Below are positions 41,314-51,198 of a stretch of 64,000 nucleotides of DNA, piece after piece. Numbering within the stretch: position 1 is the first letter of the stretch; each line of letters opens with the position of its first letter. Below the pieces are notes generated by a model. It was not told where the DNA came from, did not search any database, and saw only the letters and a list, made by a program, of their open reading frames with translations. A program made the position numbers and the translations under genes. The DNA lies in contig NC_087063.1 in the NCBI RefSeq assembly GCF_963678635.1, positions 49,055,220 to 49,119,219 of the forward strand. The letters are read 5' to 3'. The stretch comes from Symsagittifera roscoffensis. Lineage: Eukaryota; Xenacoelomorpha; Acoela; Convolutidae.

Positions 41314-44300
41314 GAGTGTTGTGTAAGCGTAATAAGCGTTACAATGTGGTACTGGGTTAAGTGCTACATAATGTGTAAATGCGTCAACAATTACCATAAT
41401 GTAGGAGTTTCCTTCGGATGAGGGTGAAATTGGTCCTTTGGTATCAAATGAGATACGATGGTTAAAGTACAAGCTTTGTCCTTTAAAATCTTGTTTTTGT
41501 GCTATTTGTTTTTGATTTGGGTAAGGTTTATTTAGTTGACATACTATACAATCATTGCATAGTACTTTTATCCAAATTGGTGCATTTGGGAAGTAAAAGT
41601 TTTGTATAAAATTTGAATATGTTTTCTCTGATCCAGAGTGTCCTTTAATATTTTGTGTATGTGAAATATTAAAAGCTATAAGAATCATACTTAAAGGGAG
41701 ACATGGAACTGTAGATTCATTCAGGTTATACTCTAAAAGGTCTGTATTTTCGTTAATTGTTGTGTTGTTAAATTTGCGAAAGTATCGGAGGAGTGTTTTG
41801 TTTCCTAGAATGGTTGAATCTGCCTTGACAGGTTTAGTTTTATATTTGTGCCATGATTTTAGTTGTCTAATTATCGGGTCAAGATTTTGATATTGTTTCA
41901 GTGTTGAAATTGTAATTATTTCTGTTGGGGGGAGAAAAATGTTTTCGATTTCTAATTTAGATAAGGGTATTGTATCAAGTGGGTCGTGAAGGTCAAAAAC
42001 TTGATTTATTGTGTACTTTGAATCATTTGTTTGTGGTCCTGATAAATTTATTTTATCAGTTAAATCTTCTTTTTCAATTAGTGGAAAATGGTCTTTTTTA
42101 GGCGGGTGTTGTTTTGTTCGTTTTTGTTGGGTGTTATTTTTTATCCATTGAGAATATGGGATTGGTTTGAAAGTTGATGTTCCAAGTAGATCAACTTCAT
42201 AATGATTATTTTGACAATCTAAATAAAGTGGGAAATGTTGTAAATTATTTATTTGTGATTGTTCAATATCAGTTTTTACTGCATATTTGCATTCCAATCG
42301 GGGTGATGTTTCGTTTTCTGCAAGGTAGAATTTTATGTTTTTGGGTATTTCAACTGTTGTTTTTCGTGTAAGTAATTCAGGTGGTGTATTTCGACTTAAG
42401 GTGTCTGGTAATGCAAGATTTTTTCCTGCAGTCCAAACTATATGTAAGTTTGGAAATTTCATTAGAATTAGTTGAAATCTGTAAACTCGGTGGTTTGGGT
42501 TAGATTTTTGTGTAAAGAGAAAGATGATTGGTTTATGGTCTGTGAATAGAACTGTTGGATGTTTTGATCCAAGTATCAGAAATTCATATTCTGTCAGCGT
42601 ATATATTATGGCTGTACATTCTCTCATTAGAGTTGAGAGTCGTAGCTCTGCTTGAGTGAATAATCGAGAATTTGCTGATATGAGGTTCATTTTATTTGTA
42701 CCATTATGTGATTGTAATAGTGCTGCACCGATGCCAAAGTTCGAAGCATCGCACATTGCATAAAATGGTTGATTTGAATCTGGAATTGTGTTTGAAATTT
42801 GTTCAGTTAAAAGTTTCTTTACTTCTTCAAATCGTGTTTGATGTTCTGTGTTCCATTCAAAATTATTTTGTTGTCTAAGGATGTTATAAAATGGTCGTAG
42901 ATATAATTGCATTTTATAAACATATTTACTTAAAAAGTTTAACATTCCAAGAAATTCTTGGATTTTCTTTTTATTTGTTGGTGGTTGAAGTTTTTGAATA
43001 GCGTCAATGCGTGATTTCAATGGAGTGATTGTTTTTCTTTCTATATTATGTCCTAAGAATTTAACTCTTGTCAAAAAGAAGTGTGATTTATCGGGGGCGG
43101 CCTTCAGATTTTCGTTCTGAAGTATTTGGTGATATTTTTCTAAAACATTGAACATCTCGTCTTTTGTTTGTGATTGCATAAAAACATCGTCTAAATAGGT
43201 GATTGCGTTTTTCTTGAGTATCAGTGGTCTAAAAATTTTGCTCATAAAAGCTGAAAATGCTGCTGGTCCTATGGATATTCCATAGAATAAGCGGTTGAAT
43301 TCATATTGTTGGTTTCCGATAACAAATTGTGTTAAACGTCGTGATTGTTCATCTAGTGGCATTTGATTGTATGCACTATTCATATCGGCGGTTGTAAAGT
43401 ATTTGCCGTTTATTTTTGTTAAAATAACTTGTATTGGTTCAATGGGCCAATTACATTTTGATTCATCTATGAGTGAATTGAGGTATCTAGCGTCGAGAAC
43501 GATTTTTAATGATTCTCCTTTAGCTAGAATGATAACGGGGTTGATAAATGTGTTGCCTTTTGGTTGTTCTTCTTTATTAACTGGTGATATAATGTTGTAT
43601 TGTTCTAAAATATCGAGTAATCTGTTCACTTTATCATGTAAGTGAATTGGTACTTTACTTGCTCTCTGTTTTTTGAAAACTGCGTCTGGTTTTAACGGGA
43701 GATGTAGTGATGAACTGATTTTGCCAACATCAAATTTTGATGTTGCATAGACTGATGAATATTTAATTAGCTGTTTGGCTAACTTTTCGAATTCGTCTTG
43801 TGTTATTTGTGAATGTTGGAAATTAAACATTGTTAAAAATTTTTGTTGGTCCTCTGTGTAGTTACTTATGTTGAATGTAGGTTTGAAATATGGAGTTTTT
43901 GTGAAATAATCCGTATTTCTGTTTTCGTTACTTATTATATTATTTATAGATAATTCTTCATTAAGAATTGTAGATTGGCAAATATCTAGTAATTGGAGTA
44001 TATTATTTACGCGATAGGCTTTTTCGTGTATTGGTGATATTGTAGCGTTGGTTTCACAATATCCTAAAAGTCCTAAAGGTAATGTTACTTGGTAAGGTGT
44101 GTTGTTATAGACATGTAAGGAAATGATATCTGAATTCGAATTTTTCAAATATTTTATGGATGAGATTGTGATTTTGAAAAATTTGTGAATAGGTTTGAAT
44201 TCAAAATCTGACATAAAAAATTTTTGTTTGTTTTGTTCTTTATCATATTGGTGAACTTGTTTGATTGAAAAATTATAGATGTTTCCTGATAGTGGTTTTA

Positions 44301-45768
44301 GGTGTTTTCTTTGTTGGTTAAATATCGGGTAGAATTTTGAAAAGAATGGTGGTTGTTTATTTAATCTTTGAAAAAATGTTAAGGATGTTTCTTTTGTTTT
44401 TGTATATTTATCTTTGATTAATATTTTACTATTTAGTATGTTAATTGTTGGTATATACTTCGAAATAAATGGTATTCCAATGATATTATATTTAATGTCA
44501 GTGATATGGAATATTTGTTTAAATGGCTTATTTAAAATTTTGCTTTGTTCCATTGTTCTGGTGGGGAGGAGAAATAATTGGATTTTTCCGTAGTTTATCA
44601 ATGTTGATCCTTGTGCTGTTGCTAACTTACTGGAGGTTTCAAGAGGTGTTAGCTTTGGGTGTAAAGTTTTTATTTCATTCCATGTGGGGATGTTTATTAT
44701 GTTTGATTCTGCTCCTGAATCAATTAAAAAATCTATTTCAAGGTCTGGTGGTTGAAATTCTTTATTTCTTGGGCTTTCTAAGAGAAATGGTATTGTCCAA
44801 ATTTTTTCTTTGGGTTGTTCTTTTTGTATATTTTGATAAATGTGGTTTGTATTCAAGCATTTTGTTTTGGTATTTTTATTGGTTTGATCTGTAGTGTTAA
44901 TCTCGTTTGTTTCTTGCGTCGTTGGTGTGGAATTTATGGGTGTAGTGTAATAATTTTGAAGAAATTCTGATTGATTTTCATATATGTGTGATGGAAAGGA
45001 TTGTTCATATATGACAGATTCATAGTCATTTTCGACTTTTATCATATTGATAGAAAGAGTGTTTTCAGTATCACTTTCTGAATCTGATGATGTACAGTTT
45101 ATTTGATTGAGTTGTAACGTATCAGTTACTGTGTCATCAATACCTGGAGGGTCTGATGTTGTTTCTGGGTTAGATTGTACTTGATTGATTTGTCTTTGAT
45201 GTTTAGGTGTACTACTTCTGTGGCGGTTATTAGAATTATTATAGTTATTATTATTCCGGTGTGGTGATTGGGAATAATTTCTATAACGATTATTATAACT
45301 TGAGTGTCGATTTTGTGAATTATTTCGCGATCTGTTTTGGTAATTCTTGTTTGGTCTGTTATAGTTCGATCTATTATATGAGTTATTCCTTGATTGATTG
45401 TTCGGGTAATTCTGGTTTCGGTTGTTTGAATAACTTCTATTTCGATTATAGGAGTAGTTTCTATTCCTATTGTATGATGAATTTCGTGATTGGTTGTTTG
45501 GATAGTAGTTATTTCTTGATTGGGAATTAGATCTAGAAACAAATCGTTGTGTATTTGAATTTGATCTGGAGTAGTTATTTCGACTATTTGGTCTATTGTA
45601 GTGATTTTGTGATGAATTATTCGTGTTTCTTCGTTCTGGTGATCTTCCTCTATAACTTGAGTTATATGGTGATTGATTTCTTGTATAATTTGTATTGTTC
45701 GGGAGTGGTTTTCCTGAACTGTTGTTACTGTAAACTGTTTTGTTCGGTAGATTTTGATCTTTTTTCAT
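40612..45768 (-). CDS. pol: Ty3/Gypsy-type Pol (protease, RT, RNase H, integrase), C-terminus frameshifted
   Basis: 1718 aa. Residues 1-200 are an Asn/Arg/Ser/Tyr-rich repeat region like a basic nucleocapsid tail. An aspartic protease follows (LIDSGAES, catalytic Asp near 350). Reverse transcriptase occupies about 680-960 with YLDD at 858-861 (43186-43197). RNase H has its catalytic acids in CDAS, REC and FTDHKP (about 1030-1150). Integrase has a His/Cys zinc motif (CNDCIVC near 1400), then SFDTKGP, VTDNGTEF near 1497 and NGLVEG near 1535. A one-base deletion in a T run near 40650 shifts the frame before the GPY/F module, truncating the protein at 40612. The Met at 45768 may not be the natural start: the same frame is open upstream through a CCHC zinc knuckle (45841-45882), implying an original gag-pol fusion. 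Confidence 0.95.
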   Translation of the reverse strand: MKKDQNLPNKTVYSNNSSGKPLPNNTNYTRNQSPYNSSYRGRSPERRNTNNSSQNHYNRPNSRNNYSRSNSNTQRFVSRSNSQSRNNYYPNNQSRNSSYNRNRNYSYNRNRSYSNNRNQNYPNNQSRNNSYNRSNYNRPNKNYQNRSRNNSQNRHSSYNNRYRNYSQSPHRNNNNYNNSNNRHRSSTPKHQRQINQVQSNPETTSDPPGIDDTVTDTLQLNQINCTSSDSESDTENTLSINMIKVENDYESVIYEQSFPSHIYENQSEFLQNYYTTPINSTPTTQETNEINTTDQTNKNTKTKCLNTNHIYQNIQKEQPKEKIWTIPFLLESPRNKEFQPPDLEIDFLIDSGAESNIINIPTWNEIKTLHPKLTPLETSSKLATAQGSTLINYGKIQLFLLPTRTMEQSKILNKPFKQIFHITDIKYNIIGIPFISKYIPTINILNSKILIKDKYTKTKETSLTFFQRLNKQPPFFSKFYPIFNQQRKHLKPLSGNIYNFSIKQVHQYDKEQNKQKFFMSDFEFKPIHKFFKITISSIKYLKNSNSDIISLHVYNNTPYQVTLPLGLLGYCETNATISPIHEKAYRVNNILQLLDICQSTILNEELSINNIISNENRNTDYFTKTPYFKPTFNISNYTEDQQKFLTMFNFQHSQITQDEFEKLAKQLIKYSSVYATSKFDVGKISSSLHLPLKPDAVFKKQRASKVPIHLHDKVNRLLDILEQYNIISPVNKEEQPKGNTFINPVIILAKGESLKIVLDARYLNSLIDESKCNWPIEPIQVILTKINGKYFTTADMNSAYNQMPLDEQSRRLTQFVIGNQQYEFNRLFYGISIGPAAFSAFMSKIFRPLILKKNAITYLDDVFMQSQTKDEMFNVLEKYHQILQNENLKAAPDKSHFFLTRVKFLGHNIERKTITPLKSRIDAIQKLQPPTNKKKIQEFLGMLNFLSKYVYKMQLYLRPFYNILRQQNNFEWNTEHQTRFEEVKKLLTEQISNTIPDSNQPFYAMCDASNFGIGAALLQSHNGTNKMNLISANSRLFTQAELRLSTLMRECTAIIYTLTEYEFLILGSKHPTVLFTDHKPIIFLFTQKSNPNHRVYRFQLILMKFPNLHIVWTAGKNLALPDTLSRNTPPELLTRKTTVEIPKNIKFYLAENETSPRLECKYAVKTDIEQSQINNLQHFPLYLDCQNNHYEVDLLGTSTFKPIPYSQWIKNNTQQKRTKQHPPKKDHFPLIEKEDLTDKINLSGPQTNDSKYTINQVFDLHDPLDTIPLSKLEIENIFLPPTEIITISTLKQYQNLDPIIRQLKSWHKYKTKPVKADSTILGNKTLLRYFRKFNNTTINENTDLLEYNLNESTVPCLPLSMILIAFNISHTQNIKGHSGSEKTYSNFIQNFYFPNAPIWIKVLCNDCIVCQLNKPYPNQKQIAQKQDFKGQSLYFNHRISFDTKGPISPSSEGNSYIMVIVDAFTHYVALNPVPHCNAYYAYTTLYEHWIAKFGLPEILVTDNGTEFINNEIITLCHLYNIKHKPRTSHAPWTNGLVEGMNRSLQEYLRCIINGNDTKYTEWSADVKLFPLAYNSQITTTLGMSPYEMVFNQKPRKPIMFTANSHKNAQGYCQPNKDSICYNLPLHTHDEDHFHHPQILKLASGTHTEWILNRDKKHNEIYQKITKKLLQRQNINEQINSRFTPASELKIGTFVLIPNFNTQKGISKNYNPFEKDHTK

Positions 45769-48452
45769 GTATTGATAGAATGATTTATTTGGTTCTTTAT
45801 ATTTTTGAGGTTTATTTTGATTGTCTTGCTGTTTTTGTCTACATTCGGAAATACTATGTCCGTATCGTCGGCAATAATTACACCATTTTTTGAAAGATGG
45901 TTTGCCTTTAAAGTTTGGGTTCTTTTCGTAAATATTGAGTATTTCAGTGATTTTTTCAACGAGGGTTTGCCTTTAAAGTTTGGGTTCTTTTCGTAAATAT
46001 TGAGTATTTCAGTGATTTTTTCAACGAGGTCTGTCTCTGATTCCTGTATATTATTAATATTAGTGGGAGTCGTTTCAATTCTGTTAACGTATTGTAATTT
46101 CAGATTTTCCGTTTCTTCTAGTTTCATCGTGATTTCTGCTTGTTCTAATTTGTCTACTAGTTTTCGAAAATCTAAATCGGGTTCTCGAATTGAAGAAGGA
46201 TGGGATGCTCTCTTTTTTATTGCTATTTTCCTTAATTGTGGTGTTAAGGTCATCATTAAGATTTCTGTCATCTTTGTGTTTTTATAGTCATGTGTATTTA
46301 GTGAGTATGCTTTTCGAACTAGTGTTTCGATTCGTACTGCTATTTGCTTGATGGTTTCGTTTGGTAATCTGCGAATTTCATTACATAAAACTCTTTGTTG
46401 TTGTTTGTTTCTTTCGGAGTCAAACATTTTTGAAAATTCCTGTGTAAACCTTTTCCAGTTTGATTTTATTTCTAGAGGTAGTACTGAAAACCATTTTTGG
46501 GCTGCGCCATCTAAGGTTGTTTGTATTAACGCTGTGCGTCGATGTATCCAGTTTTGATGTAGTGGCGTATTAATTGGTTCAGGTCCAATATTTAAAATCA
46601 GGTTTGCTGTTACTGCATTTAAATAATCTTCTACAGAGTATTCAGGGTCTGTTCCTGTGAAAACCATTAAAGGTTTGTTTGATGTTATTGATGATCCACC
46701 CATAAGGTATGGATTCATTGTCATTTGTAATGATTCTGCTGCATTCGAAAGTTGGTTTCTTGTTATTTCATGTTGTTGGAGATAATATGGGAGTGGTATT
46801 TCATTTTGCATTTGTGATGCTTGATACGAGTGTGCAGTCATTGGATTTTGTTGTTGAATTGGTTGAAAAGATTGTGTATTAATTAGATTTTGTTGTTGAA
46901 TTGGTTGTTGATGTTGTGCATCTATTGGTTGTGGAGAAAAATTTCTATGATTTGTACGTGTTTTCTGTATTCCTTGTCTACGATATTCTTGAGTATTTGG
47001 TGCAAATATATCTGGTTGTAAGAAATCATCATCTGAGGATAAATAATCCATTTGATAAGATGTCTGTTTTTTATTTTTATTTTGTTGAAAAAATGGGTAA
47101 TTTTCACTGTGATCCTGTGGAGGATTTGTTTGGAAATTTATTGAATTAGGTTGGGTCATTGGGTTATCCCAATTTCGAGATCTTGTATATTGGTTAAAAT
47201 TTCTTTGTGGTTGATTATATGTTTTTGATGGATGTGTATAATTATAATTATGGTCTGTAAAGTTGTTTCTAGTGAATGTTTTGCGTGTTTTTGATGGTAT
47301 TGTCATGGGTCTGTATGTTTGGTAATCCATATGTGAATATTTAGGGGCAACCGAAGGTTTAACGGTTGATTGTAAGGTTACCTGTGTTTGTGAAGGATTT
47401 GTATTTCTTGGTGTTGTTAAATTTGGGCGTATTGGTGAAATACTTTGTTGTGTAGTTGTTGTGTGTACAATTTCTTCATTTATGAAGTGTGATGGTGTCT
47501 GGATATCTTGTTGAGTAAGATTCCTAGTTCCATTGAGATTTTCATTGTGTATAACTGTAGAGTTTAAACTATTATTTTGTGTATCGGGTAAAAATGTATT
47601 ATAGTTTAATGGTGTCGCATCAATGGTTAATGGTATTACTTTTACATAATCTCTTATGTAAGATATCGTACTTATTGCTTGACTTGAGATTGATTGTGGG
47701 AAGCTTATAAATGCGGGATGAGACCATTCAGGGTCCCAAACATAATCTGATTGTTCTGTGATAGCGGTATCATCGTTCGAGTTTTGGGGTCTAAAATTTT
47801 TTCTTGCTTGTGCAATTAAATCAATATTGTGTGTGAAATAATCTATTATGAACCATGCCAAAATTTTTTGTAGATCGTGTTTTGTATGTTGTGAAACGTC
47901 GTCTTTCGTGAAATTTTCTTTAATGATGTTTAAATAACTAGAGAGTAGTGTGATTTCATGTCGTACTCTTAAATGTTTAGATGTTTCTGTCGGTGAGACA
48001 TTTGTTATTAGGATTTCGTTTTCTAATATCGAAATATAACTATGTATTATTGCGAAAACTTCATTGGTGAATATGGAGTTTGCTCTTTGTGAGTTATGAT
48101 ATTGGATGCTTTTTATATATTCTGAAAAAACTTTTGAAAATTCTAAATCAAGATCGTCTGTTTGAATTGTATATTTTCTATTATTATGGTTTGGTGAGGT
48201 GAATTCTATGGAGTAGATTCCATACTGTTGTGTTATGTTGCATATATCTTTTAAGTAGTGGTCTATGATTTGTCTTTTGATTTTTACATCTGGGAACTCT
48301 GTTTTACATGGACTGATTCCGGGTTCAAATAAATTTACGAGTAAATTTTGACAAAATATGTGTTGTCCTCTATCAGTATCTGCATCTACTATAAAAGGAA
48401 AGATTTCATCATCATCTGGACTTTCTTCACCTGGAGTGTGCGTTGAGCTCAT
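45765..48452 (-). CDS. gag: Gag polyprotein, C-terminus shifted by a 65-bp duplication
   Basis: 895 aa structural protein of the virus-like particle. Residues 1-250 are folded-looking, 250-560 a long Gln/Asn/Pro-rich linker with Gln-Pro-Ile-Gln-Gln-Gln repeats, and about 585-800 the retrotransposon-gag capsid region, with DGAAQKWF, a Trp-Lys-Arg-Phe motif and a MMTLTPQLRK helix. The N-terminal extension makes it longer than most Ty3/Gypsy gags. The last ~50 residues after the duplication are read in the wrong frame; the CCHC knuckle (C-x2-C-x4-H-x4-C) lies in the pol frame at 45841-45882. The ATG at 48452 overlaps the end of the upstream 155-aa ORF by 26 bases. Confidence 0.88.
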   Translation of the reverse strand: MSSTHTPGEESPDDDEIFPFIVDADTDRGQHIFCQNLLVNLFEPGISPCKTEFPDVKIKRQIIDHYLKDICNITQQYGIYSIEFTSPNHNNRKYTIQTDDLDLEFSKVFSEYIKSIQYHNSQRANSIFTNEVFAIIHSYISILENEILITNVSPTETSKHLRVRHEITLLSSYLNIIKENFTKDDVSQHTKHDLQKILAWFIIDYFTHNIDLIAQARKNFRPQNSNDDTAITEQSDYVWDPEWSHPAFISFPQSISSQAISTISYIRDYVKVIPLTIDATPLNYNTFLPDTQNNSLNSTVIHNENLNGTRNLTQQDIQTPSHFINEEIVHTTTTQQSISPIRPNLTTPRNTNPSQTQVTLQSTVKPSVAPKYSHMDYQTYRPMTIPSKTRKTFTRNNFTDHNYNYTHPSKTYNQPQRNFNQYTRSRNWDNPMTQPNSINFQTNPPQDHSENYPFFQQNKNKKQTSYQMDYLSSDDDFLQPDIFAPNTQEYRRQGIQKTRTNHRNFSPQPIDAQHQQPIQQQNLINTQSFQPIQQQNPMTAHSYQASQMQNEIPLPYYLQQHEITRNQLSNAAESLQMTMNPYLMGGSSITSNKPLMVFTGTDPEYSVEDYLNAVTANLILNIGPEPINTPLHQNWIHRRTALIQTTLDGAAQKWFSVLPLEIKSNWKRFTQEFSKMFDSERNKQQQRVLCNEIRRLPNETIKQIAVRIETLVRKAYSLNTHDYKNTKMTEILMMTLTPQLRKIAIKKRASHPSSIREPDLDFRKLVDKLEQAEITMKLEETENLKLQYVNRIETTPTNINNIQESETDLVEKITEILNIYEKNPNFKGKPSLKKSLKYSIFTKRTQTLKANHLSKNGVIIADDTDIVFPNVDKNSKTIKINLKNIKNQINHSINT
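45900..46029 (-). repeat. 65-bp tandem duplication that separates gag from pol
   Basis: 45900-45964 and 45965-46029 are exact direct repeats. Because 65 is not a multiple of three, gag is shifted out of its frame just before the CCHC knuckle. Removing one unit would put gag (start 48452) in the same frame as pol. Confidence 0.95.
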
Positions 48453-48894
48453 TTTTTCGTTCGATGACTGTTAATATGTAATTATTAATGTGTCGAATTG
48501 GTTGATTCCAATTGTATAAATGTACTGGTTTGTGTTTATACTGCTTTTTTATTCTTCTTTTTCCTCTTTTTGATGAATTTGAAGTTGTTTCTGAGTCAGA
48601 AAAATATAATTGATCGTGAAGTGGGTAATTTTTATCTATTGATTCTTTTAGTTTGTAAAGTTCGTCTAAACTGTTGGTTTCTGATTCTGAAAATGCGTTT
48701 CGATTTTTTGAAAATCTTTTTCGTGTTATTTGTCTTTGTTTCGTTATTATTTTTCTTTTTAGTGTTTGTCGTTTTGTTCGAATGTATCCAACTGTTTGTG
48801 TATGAGGTGTGATTACAAGGTCGTATTTTTTGTTATCTATTTCACAATTGTGTAAAACGATTGTTTGTTTATTTCCTAGGTTTTTAAATGACAT
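48427..48894 (-). CDS. Basic 155-aa ORF upstream of gag
   Basis: First ORF of the element. It is Lys/Arg-rich with a basic stretch at about 60-85 (KRQTLKRKIITKQRQITRKR) and a Ser/Asp/Glu segment after it, resembling a nuclear or nucleolar localisation signal next to an acidic patch. No signal peptide or domain is recognised. It overlaps the gag start by 26 bases in another frame, so gag would need leaky scanning or reinitiation. A pre-gag ORF is unusual for Ty3/Gypsy elements. Confidence 0.6.
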   Translation of the reverse strand: MSFKNLGNKQTIVLHNCEIDNKKYDLVITPHTQTVGYIRTKRQTLKRKIITKQRQITRKRFSKNRNAFSESETNSLDELYKLKESIDKNYPLHDQLYFSDSETTSNSSKRGKRRIKKQYKHKPVHLYNWNQPIRHINNYILTVIERKNELNAHSR

Positions 48895-49655
48895 AAGGTT
48901 TAGGATGACGGATGCAAAAGGTTGTTAAATGATTTCTATTTTCTTAAACTGTTAGTTCTTACGATTTTTTGGTTAGCTTAACCTGGGTCTATTTGTTCAG
49001 GGTTGGAGAGAAAAGTATATCGATTCCGAAGAATGATTTTTTTACTTTCTCGTGGCTAGTATAAGTTAAGGTGTTAACTTACTTAATCTTACTTAGGGGT
49101 AGTGATTGTGTTCAAGGGTTGGAGAATAGTAAATCGATCCACAAGGTTCAGGTATAATTAGAACGCGAGTAGTTCGTTAGATACTATTTTAAACTTACTA
49201 AGTCTAAGATTTATCCTGGGTCTGGTAAGAGGGGGGGGGGGGGTCAAGTGAAGGATGAATAACCGAAGTTCTTCACTGTTTATCCTAATTTGAATGATTA
49301 GTTTTGTTTAAAAATTTCTATTAGTCTTAGGTCTTTAGAAAGGGTTGGGTAGTGAATCGACGTTTGAGGTCGTTAGACACTAATTAAGTGGGTGGGGGAG
49401 AACAAAGTTGTTCTGTTTGATCCAAGGATAAGCCTTGATGATCAATTTTTGAAATTTAATTAAGTAGAAAATGATTTAAGATCCAAGGATAAGCCTTGAT
49501 GATCTGGTTTTAAAATTAAGTGAATTTAAGTTTTAATAAAATTTTAAATGTGTGTAAAGGAAAGATTTAGTGTTTTGATGATATTAGTGGGTTTATGATT
49601 GCTGTTATGTTTTAGGTGATGGAGCTGGAACAACAGGATGATTTATGATTACTAA
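48895..49655 (-). other. 5' leader with possible primer-binding site, repeats and splice donor
   Basis: Directly inside the 5' LTR the minus strand reads TGGTTAGTAATCATAAATC; TGG is the usual start of a tRNA primer-binding site, but I cannot match it to a tRNA. GATCCAAGGATAAGCCTTGA is repeated at 49420 and 49479. Three related GGGTTGG...ATCGA blocks lie near 49000, 49115 and 49345. A GTAAGT on the minus strand at 49077-49082 is a candidate donor for spliced env-cassette mRNAs. A G run of 13 or more lies near 49231. Confidence 0.5.
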
Positions 49656-50562
49656 CCATTTATTGTCATGCTACTAATTTTTATTTTTTATTTTTCAATA
49701 AATATTTTTCAAACATGTTTTGTATATTACTGCAGAATTTTAGGAAAACGATCTTAGATCTTTTTATCAATCGTTATTGTATATTAATAATTTTGTTTAG
49801 CGCCTGAAATGATTTTGAAGATTGACTTCAAAATTTTAGGTTTGCAAATGAAAATTTAAATTCATTGCCAGTAGTATTCTAAATATAAAAGTTTGTTCTG
49901 GTTTTTGCCTAACTATCATATAGCTATATGGCAAGTTTCTACTTTGTCGTATGTCGTCTCTGGTTCGAGGTTTTCTTCCAATTCCGGGTAGTTCTGTTAT
50001 GGTTCGGAATATTGGCTCTGATCTATTGAGTCGTAGAGACATTTCGATTAAATTATTGTCGTATAACATTTTGTAAATGTTTCTAATTTCTAATCTATTT
50101 TGGTTAATTCTAAGCTATTAAGGTCTTGTTCGAGACTTATGGTCGCACCAGATGAGTTAGAACCGAGTTGGTTAACTCATAGAGTAATTTCGGATAGGGT
50201 ACACCGTCTGCTCGTCACGCTATCTTATTTTCGGCCGGATAGATTCGTGCAACTTCTTAGTCTAATACCGATCCTAATCTTACTCTTATACTATCTAGTC
50301 TCAGGTTGTTTAACTAGTCTCTGCTAGGCTCAATAGATCTAGGGTATACTGGTTTATTGCGGCTGCTGAAGTGCTCGGGAGAGTCCAACTAATTTCTAAG
50401 TTAAATTCAAATCTCTCTGGTGCTGAAATTACAAGTAACTTCAGCACTTACAAATAAGTGGGTTGTTAGTTAGATGGATCGTGATTGGTTAATATTAAAT
50501 ACTTTACATTGGTAAAACATTTAATTTATCCAATCATAAAATATAGTTTAGATCAGGTTCCA
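49656..50562 (-). repeat. Long terminal repeat, 5' LTR of the full-length element
   Basis: Third copy of the 907-bp LTR. Sequence to its left is internal leader and to its right unrelated DNA beginning GGAGGTTCAA, the reverse of the situation at the two 3' LTRs, which fixes the LTR limits to within a few bases. It is nearly identical to the 3' LTRs. Confidence 0.9.
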
Positions 50563-50998
50563 GGAGGTTCAATTTTGTGTCCTATTCATTTGAATTGACT
50601 CCACTCGGGCTGGGTAAGACCCCCTTTGAGACACGTGAACAATTATATTGGAAGTTATTTCGCCAACTCATCTCATGGTCATTTCATTCCATTTGGAATT
50701 ATGCGACTCAGACCTTTCAAACTGCCAATTTAGAAGTGAAAGTGGGCGTCAATCCTATCAGGAGTTTCCCGCCTTTTTACCCTTATACTATACCCCCTAA
50801 TGGACATGAAATATACAGATCAGGCCCCCCGTAGCCTTTCCCGCTCAACTCTGCGTGATGAAACAATATATAAGCCCATGCTTGATTGGTTTCTCAGGAA
50901 CAAATGCAGATTTGAATGTTTAGCTAAATCCAAGTCAATCACACGACGCTTCAATCCACAGCTGAAATTGGAGTGGGATGAATGAAGATATCCCCGAT
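50563..50998 (+). other. Unassigned, more GC-rich flank
   Basis: This stretch is less AT-rich than its surroundings and has overlapping short plus-strand frames (50577-50834 and 50800-50985), which looks like a fragment of coding or transposon sequence. I recognise no domain. It runs into the assembly gap, so its continuation is unknown. Confidence 0.4.
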
Positions 50999-51198
50999 NN
51001 NNNNNNNNNNNNNNNNNNNNNNNNNNNNNNNNNNNNNNNNNNNNNNNNNNNNNNNNNNNNNNNNNNNNNNNNNNNNNNNNNNNNNNNNNNNNNNNNNNNN
51101 NNNNNNNNNNNNNNNNNNNNNNNNNNNNNNNNNNNNNNNNNNNNNNNNNNNNNNNNNNNNNNNNNNNNNNNNNNNNNNNNNNNNNNNNNNNNNNNNNN
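50999..51198. other. Assembly gap of 200 N
   Basis: Exactly 200 undetermined bases, probably a fixed-size scaffolding gap. Open frames predicted across it are meaningless. Confidence 0.99.
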
